From an uncultured Flavobacteriaceae bacterium (GTDB taxonomy: Bacteria > Bacteroidota > Bacteroidia > Flavobacteriales > Flavobacteriaceae): a DNA stretch of 8,418 bases. Of the stretch, positions 1 to 6,866 are shown piece after piece (the stretch's first letter is position 1; every line of letters begins with the position of its first letter). The position numbers were made by a program, and so were the translations under genes. The stretch spans positions 1 to 8,418 of the forward strand of contig CALIIP010000019.1 of NCBI GenBank assembly GCA_938018045.1, given 5' to 3'. The notes beneath the pieces are model-generated. The model made no database searches, had not been told where the DNA came from, and was given only the letters and a program-made list of their open reading frames with translations.

Positions 1-479
1 CTTTTAAATTTTAAAGCAGTTATTTTAGCATTTATAAAAATTTGTTGTCCTATTTGATCGTAAATTTCTTCTTTATCAATCGTAGTCTTTAGAAATGTTT
101 TTGAAAACTGATTGATATCACCAAACTTTGAAATTATATCGCCAAAGAAAAATACATTTGGATCATAATTTTTTTCAATTCTAGGAATAAAAGTACTTAC
201 ACTATGATACATAGAAATAAGAGTGCTAATTAGCCATAAAAAGATAATAATATATAAGAAACTAAATTCGTTTGTGCTTTCTTTGATTTTTTCAACATTC
301 TGATAAACAAAATTGAAAATGATTCCGAAAAAAGATAAAATTAAACCTGCTTTTAATTCAGATGATTTTATAAGCCCTACTAAATATTCTAGAGCGCCCC
401 AATAATGGAAGGTTAAATCTCCTGCGTTTAATTCTTTATCTGTATATAAAGATTTTTTTTCTATTTCTTTTTCATCCAT
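1..479 (-). CDS. PycTM/DUF5706-like two-helix membrane effector, 3' end cut by window
   Basis: Reading the minus strand from ATG at 479 gives 159 codons without a stop up to the window edge, so the C-terminus is missing. The protein has a charged N-terminus, a first membrane segment at about residues 43-60 beginning LKAGLILSFFG, and a second at about 72-90. After these come a Pro-Arg pair (99-100), the block DPNVFFFGDI (106-115) and an amphipathic helix ending IFINAKITALKFK. This order (D/E-x-KAGxL, two helices, PR, NPxxFFGDI, then an IxxNAKIxxxKF helix) is the pattern I know for DUF5706, renamed PycTM, the membrane-damaging effectors of Pycsar defence. The family is normally slightly longer, so little is probably missing. 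It is divergent from ppk2 with 103 bp between them. A weak TAAATTTA box at 501-508 could be its promoter. A cyclase partner, if any, must lie beyond the left edge. The family call is fairly firm; the defence role is inferred. Confidence 0.8.
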   Translation of the reverse strand, partial: MDEKEIEKKSLYTDKELNAGDLTFHYWGALEYLVGLIKSSELKAGLILSFFGIIFNFVYQNVEKIKESTNEFSFLYIIIFLWLISTLISMYHSVSTFIPRIEKNYDPNVFFFGDIISKFGDINQFSKTFLKTTIDKEEIYDQIGQQIFINAKITALKFK

Positions 480-582
480 TATGATCAATAATTATTAGCG
501 TAAATTTAAGTAAAAAATAGTTATGTGTAGTTTTTTGAAGAATAAGAATTGAATTTTATATATTTATACTTTATATAAAATA

Positions 583-1437
583 ATGATGAAAACTTACAAA
601 GTAACAAGTAAAATATCTTTAAAAAATTCAATCACGAAAGAAGTAATTGTAGATGCTGAAAAACAATTAAAAAAACTTCGAAAAAAGATAAGTAAGCGTC
701 AAGATGCAATGTATGCACATGGTAAATATAGTATGTTGGTGTGCTTGCAAGGAATGGATACTTCAGGAAAAGATAGTTTAATTCGTGAGGTTTTTAAGGA
801 TGTTAATGCTCGTGGAGTAGTGGTGCATAGTTTTAAAGTACCAACAGAACAAGAATTAAAACACGATTTTATTTGGCGACACTATATCGCGCTTCCTGAA
901 AGAGGAAAAATTGGAGTTTTTAACAGAACACATTATGAAAATGTTTTGGTAACACGTGTTCATCCTGGATATATTATGGGTGAAAACATTCCTTCAGTAA
1001 AAAGTGTTGATGATTTAGATGATGCTTTTTATCACTCAAGAATGGATTCAATTAATGAGTTTGAAAAACATATTTCTGATAACGGAACAATTGTGCTAAA
1101 GTTCTTTTTAAACTTATCAAAAGAAGAGCAAAAAAATCGTTTACTACGAAGGTTAAACATTCCAGAAAAGAACTGGAAGTTTTCTTCTGGAGATTTAAAA
1201 GAACGCAAGTTGTGGGATAAATATCAGTTTTGTTATGAAGACGCAATAAATAGAACATCTAAAGAACATGCGCCTTGGTATGTTGTTCCTGCAGATGATA
1301 AACCAACAGCAAGAGCAATTGTTGCACAGACAATTTATGAAGCGTTAGAAAGCAGAAAAGACATAAAAGAACCTACTTTACCGCCAAAAGATATTGCTGA
1401 ATTAGAGAATTGGAAAAAGGAATTGAATGATGAGTAA
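583..1437 (+). CDS. ppk2: PPK2-family polyphosphate:nucleotide phosphotransferase (class III-like)
   Basis: This cytosolic kinase uses inorganic polyphosphate to phosphorylate nucleoside mono- or diphosphates. The Walker A loop is GMDTSGKD at residues 57-64; most relatives have Ala where this has Ser61. The Walker B region FNRTHYENVLVTRVHP starts at 113. The FNR-[ST]-HYE-xVLVxRVHP form separates it from class I enzymes, which read DRSWYNRAGVE, and points to class III enzymes that can carry AMP to ADP and on to ATP. The lid with catalytic arginines (RLLRRL, 186-191), the KFSSGDLKER segment (199-208) and the PWYVVPADDK strand (231-240) follow. At 284 residues it is of normal single-domain length. 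Two ATG codons lie in tandem at 583 and 586; the first is used here. It appears monocistronic: a divergent gene precedes it and a 176-bp gap with a repeat hairpin follows. Family is certain; nucleotide preference is inferred. Confidence 0.95.
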   Translation: MMKTYKVTSKISLKNSITKEVIVDAEKQLKKLRKKISKRQDAMYAHGKYSMLVCLQGMDTSGKDSLIREVFKDVNARGVVVHSFKVPTEQELKHDFIWRHYIALPERGKIGVFNRTHYENVLVTRVHPGYIMGENIPSVKSVDDLDDAFYHSRMDSINEFEKHISDNGTIVLKFFLNLSKEEQKNRLLRRLNIPEKNWKFSSGDLKERKLWDKYQFCYEDAINRTSKEHAPWYVVPADDKPTARAIVAQTIYEALESRKDIKEPTLPPKDIAELENWKKELNDE

Positions 1438-1441
1438 ATTT

Positions 1442-1508
1442 TGTCATTCCTCAGTTGATGCGGAATCCATAAATACCAAATAGATTCTTCATTTCATTCA
1501 GAATGACA
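1442..1508. repeat. Imperfect inverted repeat (dispersed hairpin element, copy 1)
   Basis: Two 27-nt arms, 1442-1468 and 1482-1508, are imperfect inverse copies. The outer 8 bp are perfect (TGTCATTC at the left, GAATGACA at the right), an inner block near the loop also pairs, and about 17 of 27 positions match. The right arm read on the minus strand, TGTCATTCTGAATGAAATGA followed by AGAATCT, resembles the TGTCATTCTGAGCGAAG-type repeat common in Bacteroidota intergenic DNA. There is no T-run after it, so it is a poor candidate for an intrinsic terminator of ppk2. The rest of 1438-1613 is AT-rich, with no gene or convincing promoter visible. Confidence 0.7.
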
Positions 1509-1613
1509 CTTTGTGCTAATTAATCACTGTTAAAAACTCCTCTATAACTATTGAATTTTAACAAAACGGTAACATAAAAAATCTTAATTTTATAGTTATA
1601 ATTAAAACACTAT

Positions 1614-2435
1614 ATGACCACACTAAACCTTAAAAAACCAATTGTATTTTTTGATCTTGAAACCACAGGAATCAATATAGCAAAAGATAGAATTGTAGAA
1701 ATATCAATATTAAAAATTCTTCCAAACGGAAATAAAGAAAGCAAGACTTGGTTGGTAAATCCAGAAATGGAAATACCAAAAGAAGCCTCTGATATTCACG
1801 GAATTACCAACGAACGCGTAGTTACAGAACCAACTTTTAATGAATTGGCAGAAGAAGTTAGCAAGATGATTGAAGGTTGTGATTTAGCAGGATTTAACTC
1901 CAATAGATTTGACATTCCGTTATTAGGTGAAGAAATGTTACGTGCCAAAGTTGATTTCGATATGGTAGATAGAGTCGCTGTTGATGTACAAGTTATTTTT
2001 CATAAAAAAGAACAACGTACACTAACTGCAGGATATAAGTTTTATTGCGATAAAGATCTGACAGATGCACATTCCGCGGAAGCAGATACAAAAGCAACGT
2101 ATGAGATTTTGCTAGCACAACTAGAAAAATATGATGATTTAGAAAACGATATTACTTCTTTGAGTGAATTTTCTACACATAAAAAGCGAGCAGATTTTGC
2201 AGGTTTTATTTTATTTGATGATGAAGATGATGAAATTTTTACTTTTGGGAAGTACAAAGGCACAAAAGTAAAAGACGTTTTGCAAAAAGATAAAGGCTAT
2301 TTTAATTGGATTCAGAATGCTGATTTTCCGTTATATACAAAAAGAGTATTAGAGCAAATTAAAGAAAGGCTAAATCCTCCAAAAAAGGAAAGTACACTTG
2401 AAGATTTGCAAAGTAAGTTTAATCAAAAGTTTTAG
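1614..2435 (+). CDS. DEDDh 3'-5' exonuclease (DnaQ-like) with ExoX-like C-terminal module
   Basis: The N-terminal domain is an RNase T/DnaQ-type exonuclease. Exo I is FFDLETTG (residues 12-19, metal ligands Asp14 and Glu16), Exo II is FNSNRFDIPLL (94-104, Asp100), and Exo III is DAHSAEADT (151-159, His153 and Asp158). That is a complete DEDDh active site, so two-metal 3'-5' hydrolysis of DNA or RNA is expected. After a charged linker (about 175-207, DDEDDE-rich), the block FTFGKYKGTKVKDV (209-222) and GYFNWI (228-233) matches the small C-terminal module seen in exodeoxyribonuclease X-like proteins. At 273 residues it is too short for, and lacks, a polymerase or GIY-YIG domain. It therefore looks like a stand-alone repair or proofreading-type nuclease rather than a PolIII subunit fusion. 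The ATG at 1614 sits just upstream of the first strand. Substrate is not determined by sequence. Confidence 0.9.
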   Translation: MTTLNLKKPIVFFDLETTGINIAKDRIVEISILKILPNGNKESKTWLVNPEMEIPKEASDIHGITNERVVTEPTFNELAEEVSKMIEGCDLAGFNSNRFDIPLLGEEMLRAKVDFDMVDRVAVDVQVIFHKKEQRTLTAGYKFYCDKDLTDAHSAEADTKATYEILLAQLEKYDDLENDITSLSEFSTHKKRADFAGFILFDDEDDEIFTFGKYKGTKVKDVLQKDKGYFNWIQNADFPLYTKRVLEQIKERLNPPKKESTLEDLQSKFNQKF

Positions 2436-2444
2436 AATTTAAAT

Positions 2445-2514
2445 TTAGGTCTCGACTCCGCTCGACCTGACCATTTTAATGAAGAATGTCACCTCGAGCG
2501 GAGTCGAGAGATTA
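2445..2514. repeat. Strong inverted repeat (dispersed hairpin element, copy 2)
   Basis: TCTCGACTCCGCTCGA (2450-2465) is perfectly complementary to 2494-2509. After two mismatched bases the pairing resumes as TGAC (2468-2471) with GTCA (2488-2491), leaving a 16-nt loop. The right arm, TGTCACCTCGAGCGGAGTCG continuing to AGAGATT, is the same length as the arms of the 1442-1508 element and shares its TGTCA head and AGA tail. In this copy the heads face the loop, whereas in the other copy they face outward. It is locally GC-rich against an AT-rich background. It lies between the exonuclease stop and the next true start and could affect mRNA stability or readthrough. Confidence 0.85.
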
Positions 2515-2529
2515 AAAAAACATAAATTA

Positions 2530-3027
2530 ATGATCGTACATTTTGACGCATTACCACAAGACGCAAGAGTTTGGATATACCAATCAAATAGAGAATTTTC
2601 AGACAGAGAAGTTGTTCAAATTTCAGATAGAATAGAAACTTTTATGGCAACTTGGAAACGTCATGGCGATGATTTGAAAACATCGTATGTTATAAAATAC
2701 AAGCAGTTTATTGTCTTTGGTGTTGACGAGAATTTTAATGATGTTTCTGGTTGTTCGATTGATTCTTCTGTGCACTTTATTCAAGAAGTTGAGAAAGAAT
2801 TTGGAGTAGATTTAATGAACAAAATGAATATCGCTTTTAAAATAGGAGACAATATAAATATTACTTCATTAGCAGGTTTTCAAACCTTTGTAAAAGAAAA
2901 TAAGATTTCTTCAGAAACCATTGTATTTAATAATATGGTGCAAACTAAAGTAGCATTTGATTCAGATTGGGAAGTACCTGCAAATAAAAGTTGGCACAAA
3001 CGTTTTTTTGGCACAGTAATTTCATAG
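2530..3027 (+). CDS. Conserved flavobacterial protein of unknown function (~165 aa)
   Basis: I recognise this as a short conserved protein family of Flavobacteriia, recalled as often carrying the name 'ABC transporter ATPase'. Nothing here supports that name: there is no Walker A glycine-lysine loop, no ABC signature and no Walker B. The product begins MIVHFDALPQDARVWIYQSN and carries conserved-looking blocks WKRHGDDLKTSY, GCSIDSSVHFIQEVEKEFGVDLMNKMNI and, at the end, WEVPANKSWHKRF. It has no signal peptide or membrane segment, so it is probably cytosolic and globular. The start at 2530 is chosen because the in-frame ATG at 2479 lies in the loop of the repeat hairpin and would add 17 residues translated from repeat DNA. 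The next gene starts 8 bp after the stop, so the two are probably co-transcribed. Function is unknown. Confidence 0.85.
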   Translation: MIVHFDALPQDARVWIYQSNREFSDREVVQISDRIETFMATWKRHGDDLKTSYVIKYKQFIVFGVDENFNDVSGCSIDSSVHFIQEVEKEFGVDLMNKMNIAFKIGDNINITSLAGFQTFVKENKISSETIVFNNMVQTKVAFDSDWEVPANKSWHKRFFGTVIS

Positions 3028-3035
3028 GGATAAGT

Positions 3036-5957
3036 ATGATAAAAAAATTGCTTTACTTGCTGTTAATTGCCGTTTCATTTTCTACCGAAGCACAAAACTT
3101 AGATCCATTAGTTACTTCTGATTTTGATGCGCAAGAAAAATGGGTAAATTCTATTTTAGATACTTTGACAGTTGAAGAAAAGATTGGACAGCTTTTTATG
3201 GTTGCAGCTTATTCTAACAAAGATAAAAAGCACGAAAAATTCATTACCGACCTAATTAAAAATTATCATATTGGAGCGCTTATCTTTTTTCAAGATGATC
3301 CTTTGAAGCAAGTAAAATTGACTAATAAATATCAAGGATTATCTGATATTCCTTTATTGATTGGTATTGACGGAGAATGGGGCCTTAATATGCGTTTAAA
3401 AAATACATTCCGTTATCCTTGGAATATGACTTTAGGAGCAATCAGAGATGATAAAATGATTGAAGACTTTGGAAAACAAGTTGGAAAACATTGTAAGCGA
3501 ATGGGAATTCACATGAATTTTGCACCAGTAGTTGATGTAAATACAAACCCTGAAAATCCGATTATTGGAAATCGTTCTTTTGGTGAAAATCATATAAACG
3601 TAGCAAATAAATCTGTGGCTTTTACCAAAGGGATTCAGTCTCAAAACGTATTGGCTTGTGCAAAACATTTTCCTGGGCATGGAGATACATCAACAGATTC
3701 TCACCACACATTACCAACAGTAGATTTTTCAGAAAAACGATTAGATTCAATAGAATTACATCCTTACAGAAAGAATTTTGATGCAGGACTTGGAAGTGTT
3801 ATGGTTGCGCATTTGAGTGTTCCAAGTTTAGAATTAAATGCAGAATTGCCATCTTCACTATCATATAATATCGTTACAAGTCTGTTGAAAGAAAGAATGG
3901 GTTTTGAAGGCCTTATTATTACAGACGCTATGAATATGAAGGGTTCTGCGAACTTTTCTTCAGCAGAAGAAATCAATCTTGAAGCAATTCTTGCAGGAAA
4001 TGATTTATTGGATGTTCCTCTAGAAATTCCTAAAACTGTTGCGCTATTTAAGAAAGCATTAAAGTCTGGAAAATTAACTGAAGAGCGTTTAAACGAATCT
4101 GTAAAAAAGATTTTAAAAACAAAATATTGGGCTGGATTAAACAACTACAAACCTATAGTAACTAAAGATTTATTGCTTGACATTAATACTGTAGAAGACA
4201 AGTTATTGCATAGAAAATTAGTCGAAAATTCTATAACTTTATTAAAAAATGACAATAGCATTTTTCCTATAAGACATTTAGACAAACAGAAAATAGCATA
4301 TGTAAAATTAGGTACAGATGATAGCACAGATTTTGTGAAAATGCTTAAAAATTATACACAAGTTGATGTTGTATCGTCTGATAAATTAGATGGATTAATT
4401 GGTCTGTTAAAGCCATATGATGTTGTAATTGTAGGTAACCATAGGTCAAATGCAAATCCTTGGAAAAGTTTTAAATTTGAAAACAAAGATTTGGTTTGGC
4501 TACAGGAAATTGCTAGAAATCATAAAGTAATTCTTGATGTTTTTGCGAGTCCATATAGTTTATTGCAAATAAAAACATTTACTAATATCGATGCTGTTTT
4601 GGTGTCATACCAAAACAGTAAAATTTCACAAGAACTTTCTGCACAAATGATTTTTGGAGCATTAACTACTAAAGGAAAATTGCCAGTTTCAATCGGAAAT
4701 GAATATTTAGAAGGTCATGGTTTGATTTCGACAGATTTAAAACGATTATCATACACAAATGTTCCTGAAGAAGTAGGAATGGATAGTGAAAAGTTGATGA
4801 GAATTGATTCTATGTTCAGTCAAATAATTTCTCAGAGAATGGCTCCTGGAGGACAAGTTCTTGCAGCACGAAAGGGTAAAGTTTTTTTTCATAAAAGGTA
4901 TGGTTATCATACATATGCTAAAAAACAAAGGGTTAAAATAACTGACTTATACGATTTGGCTTCGCTTACCAAAATTTTGGGTGGATTACCAATGATAATG
5001 AAGACCGAAGAAAATGGATTGTTAAAATTAGATACTAGACTTAGCGAAATGCTTCCTTATTTAAAAGGAACAAACAAAGCGAATATCACTTTGAAAGCAG
5101 CACTCTCTCATACTGCTAAAATAAAACCTTGGATTCCATATTATCTAGAAACCTTGGATAGTATCACAAAAAAACCGATTCAAGAATTGTATAGCAAAGA
5201 AAAAAGTAAAAAATATTCAATTAAGGTTGCCGAAGATTTTTATTTAACCAATTCATATACAGATTCTATTTACAAGCGTATTGCTGATGTAGATCAAAGA
5301 AATAGAGTAGGATATAGATATAGTGGTTTGGTGTTTTATTTATTCAAAAAATATATTTATGGCGTTTATGATAGAGAAATGGACTATGTAAATGACAAAT
5401 ATTTTTACAAACCTTTGGGAGCAACTACACTGACATATAATCCGTTAGAAAAATTTAGAAAATCTAGAATTGTTCCTTCAGAAATTGATGACTATTATAG
5501 AAATCAGACCTTACAAGGGAATGTACATGATATGGGAGCAGCAATGATGGATGGTGTGAGTGGTAATGCTGGACTTTTTTCTAATTCTAACGATGTTGCT
5601 AAAATGATGCAAATGTACCTTCAAAAAGGATTTTATGGAGGTAAGCGCTATTTGAAATCAGAAACGGTAGATAAGTTTAACAAACGTTATTATGCAGATA
5701 TTAAAGTTCGAAGAGGTCTTGGTTTTGATAAAAAAACATTAGATAATGATGGTAAGGCGGCAAGCAAAGGTGTTTCTGACAAAAGTTTTGGGCATAGTGG
5801 CTTTACTGGTACTTATACTTGGGCTGATCCAGAAACTGAAATTGTATATGTTTTTTTATCAAACAGAGTATATCCAACAATGAAGAACAATAAATTAGGT
5901 AAGCAAAACATAAGAACAATTGTTCAGCAATATATTGTTGATGCGATTAAAGAATAA
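3036..5957 (+). CDS. Secreted GH3 beta-N-acetylglucosaminidase / serine hydrolase (beta-lactamase fold) fusion
   Basis: The 973-residue product starts with a signal peptide (MIKKLLYLLLIAVSF, likely cleaved after the EAQ near residue 20). A NagZ-like GH3 domain spans about 35-375. It has IDGEWG at 111-116 where many relatives have IDQEGG, KHFPGHGDTSTDSH at 210-223 with the Asp221/His223 acid-base pair, and the likely nucleophile Asp297 in ITDAMNMKG. A GH3 C-terminal-like alpha/beta domain (about 390-575) links to a class C beta-lactamase/DD-peptidase fold (585-973). That fold has SLTK (Ser643, Lys646), YSG (762-764, in place of YxN) and HSG (920-922, in place of KTG). NagZ removes GlcNAc from muropeptides. 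In Bacillus, the beta-lactamase-related AmiE next to NagZ strips the peptide, so a two-step wall-fragment enzyme is a reasonable inference. The ATG at 3036 is preferred over 2991, which overlaps the previous gene and precedes the signal sequence. Export suggests periplasm. Confidence 0.9.
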   Translation: MIKKLLYLLLIAVSFSTEAQNLDPLVTSDFDAQEKWVNSILDTLTVEEKIGQLFMVAAYSNKDKKHEKFITDLIKNYHIGALIFFQDDPLKQVKLTNKYQGLSDIPLLIGIDGEWGLNMRLKNTFRYPWNMTLGAIRDDKMIEDFGKQVGKHCKRMGIHMNFAPVVDVNTNPENPIIGNRSFGENHINVANKSVAFTKGIQSQNVLACAKHFPGHGDTSTDSHHTLPTVDFSEKRLDSIELHPYRKNFDAGLGSVMVAHLSVPSLELNAELPSSLSYNIVTSLLKERMGFEGLIITDAMNMKGSANFSSAEEINLEAILAGNDLLDVPLEIPKTVALFKKALKSGKLTEERLNESVKKILKTKYWAGLNNYKPIVTKDLLLDINTVEDKLLHRKLVENSITLLKNDNSIFPIRHLDKQKIAYVKLGTDDSTDFVKMLKNYTQVDVVSSDKLDGLIGLLKPYDVVIVGNHRSNANPWKSFKFENKDLVWLQEIARNHKVILDVFASPYSLLQIKTFTNIDAVLVSYQNSKISQELSAQMIFGALTTKGKLPVSIGNEYLEGHGLISTDLKRLSYTNVPEEVGMDSEKLMRIDSMFSQIISQRMAPGGQVLAARKGKVFFHKRYGYHTYAKKQRVKITDLYDLASLTKILGGLPMIMKTEENGLLKLDTRLSEMLPYLKGTNKANITLKAALSHTAKIKPWIPYYLETLDSITKKPIQELYSKEKSKKYSIKVAEDFYLTNSYTDSIYKRIADVDQRNRVGYRYSGLVFYLFKKYIYGVYDREMDYVNDKYFYKPLGATTLTYNPLEKFRKSRIVPSEIDDYYRNQTLQGNVHDMGAAMMDGVSGNAGLFSNSNDVAKMMQMYLQKGFYGGKRYLKSETVDKFNKRYYADIKVRRGLGFDKKTLDNDGKAASKGVSDKSFGHSGFTGTYTWADPETEIVYVFLSNRVYPTMKNNKLGKQNIRTIVQQYIVDAIKE

Positions 5958-5988
5958 AAAAAGCGACATTTAATATGTCGCTTTTTTT
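5956..5988. terminator. Bidirectional intrinsic terminator between convergent genes
   Basis: A 14-bp perfect stem (5956-5969 with 5975-5988) encloses a 5-nt loop TTAAT. The core is AGCGACAT/ATGTCGCT, flanked by seven As on the left and seven Ts on the right, so either strand reads a stem followed by a U-tract. It overlaps the last two bases of the fusion-enzyme stop codon and lies 18 bp beyond the mscS stop, and can therefore serve both converging transcripts. Confidence 0.92.
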
Positions 5989-6006
5989 ATTTGATTTTTT
6001 GAGTGT

Positions 6007-6813
6007 TTATCCTTCTTTAACAATCTCAACTGCATGTGGATATGGAATTTCAATTCCTGCTTTATCAAGTGCTTCTTTACAATTTTCAAGAGTTTCAAAA
6101 TATACATCCCAATAATCAGCTGTAGTTGACCAAGGTCTTACAGCAAAATTTATTGAACTATCAGCAAGTTCTGAGACGTTTACAGTTGGTGCAGGATCTT
6201 TTAATGTTTTTGGATTGGCAATTAAAGTATCTAATAGTACTTTTTTAGCCGTTTTAATATCTTCATCATAACCAACACCAATTGTTAAATCTACACGAAG
6301 TTTTCCCTCAGCAGTAAGGTTGATTATATTACCGTTTGATAAAGCACCGTTTGGTATGATTGCAGTTTTGTTATCAGGAGTTAAAACTGTAGTAGTAAAA
6401 ATTTGAATTTCTTTTACAACACCAATAATATCTTGAGCGTCAATTAAATCTCCAATTTTGAAAGGTTTAAAAATCATAATTAAAACTCCTCCAGCAAAGT
6501 TAGCAAGTGAACCTTGTAATGCTAATCCTATCGCCAAACCAGCAGCACCAATAATAGCAGCAAAAGAAGTAGTTTCTATTCCTAATTTAGAGATTACCAT
6601 TACGAATAACAAAATCTTAAGTGTCCAACCTAAAAGATTTGCTAAAAATGATTGTAATGTATCTTCTACACCACGTTTTTTCATGATGCGTTTTGTAATT
6701 TTTAATACAAAACTGATTGCAATTAAGCCAATAATTAACATTGCCAAAGCAGCCAATACACTAGGAGAGTATTCTGTTATTATATTTTTAAAATTTTCTA
6801 AGTATTCTTCCAT
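6007..6813 (-). CDS. mscS: MscS-type small-conductance mechanosensitive channel
   Basis: This inner-membrane channel opens under membrane tension to release solutes in hypo-osmotic shock. At 268 residues it has the minimal MscS plan, close in length to E. coli MscS. TM1 is about 19-38 and TM2 about 57-77. The pore helix TM3 (about 81-115) carries the Gly/Ala-packed motif GAAGLAIGLALQGSLANFAG, and FKPFKIGD (115-122) leads into the beta domain. The family PNG turn is at 154-156 (IIPNGALSNG). The alpha/beta cytoplasmic cage follows and ends in IPYPHAVEIV, equivalent to the FPYPQ end of E. coli MscS. There is no extra N-terminal domain and no signal peptide beyond TM1. It follows the acyltransferase gene by 53 bp, but a good promoter sequence in that gap suggests at least partly separate expression. 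Family assignment is secure. Confidence 0.96.
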   Translation of the reverse strand: MEEYLENFKNIITEYSPSVLAALAMLIIGLIAISFVLKITKRIMKKRGVEDTLQSFLANLLGWTLKILLFVMVISKLGIETTSFAAIIGAAGLAIGLALQGSLANFAGGVLIMIFKPFKIGDLIDAQDIIGVVKEIQIFTTTVLTPDNKTAIIPNGALSNGNIINLTAEGKLRVDLTIGVGYDEDIKTAKKVLLDTLIANPKTLKDPAPTVNVSELADSSINFAVRPWSTTADYWDVYFETLENCKEALDKAGIEIPYPHAVEIVKEG

Positions 6814-6835
6814 TCTTTTCTGTTTTCTGAAGGTG

Positions 6836-6843
6836 CAAATATA
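6836..6843 (-). promoter_or_regulatory. Candidate Bacteroidota -7 promoter box for mscS
   Basis: On the minus strand the sequence reads TATATTTGCACC, an exact match to the TAnnTTTG -7 consensus of the Bacteroidota primary sigma factor, including the following C. It ends 22 bases before the mscS ATG, which gives a short leader. No clear TTG -33 element is seen at the usual distance upstream, so the call rests on the -7 box and its position. Confidence 0.5.
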
Positions 6844-6866
6844 GATAGAAATAGTTATTTGAAGTG

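Noticed and set aside
1442..1508. Hairpin as intrinsic terminator of ppk2
   Set aside because: The stem is interrupted and no T-run follows on either strand; it fits a dispersed repeat better.
548..1560. Shared 11-mer ATTGAATTTTA upstream of ppk2 (548-558) and of the exonuclease (1550-1560)
   Set aside because: It is short and AT-only apart from one G in very AT-rich DNA, and its distance to the starts differs (about 25 versus 54 bases), so chance is the simplest explanation.
2991..3035. Longer start for the fusion enzyme
   Set aside because: It overlaps the previous gene by 37 bases and places 15 residues before a textbook signal peptide that starts at Met 3036.
3764..4144. 126-codon open frame on the minus strand
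   Set aside because: It lies entirely antisense to the GH3 domain of the fusion enzyme, has no recognisable motif and is low in complexity of a coding kind; it is a shadow of the real gene.
6458..6844. 128-codon open frame on the plus strand
   Set aside because: It is antisense to the conserved MscS pore region and its promoter; the Lys/Ile/Pro-rich product matches nothing known.
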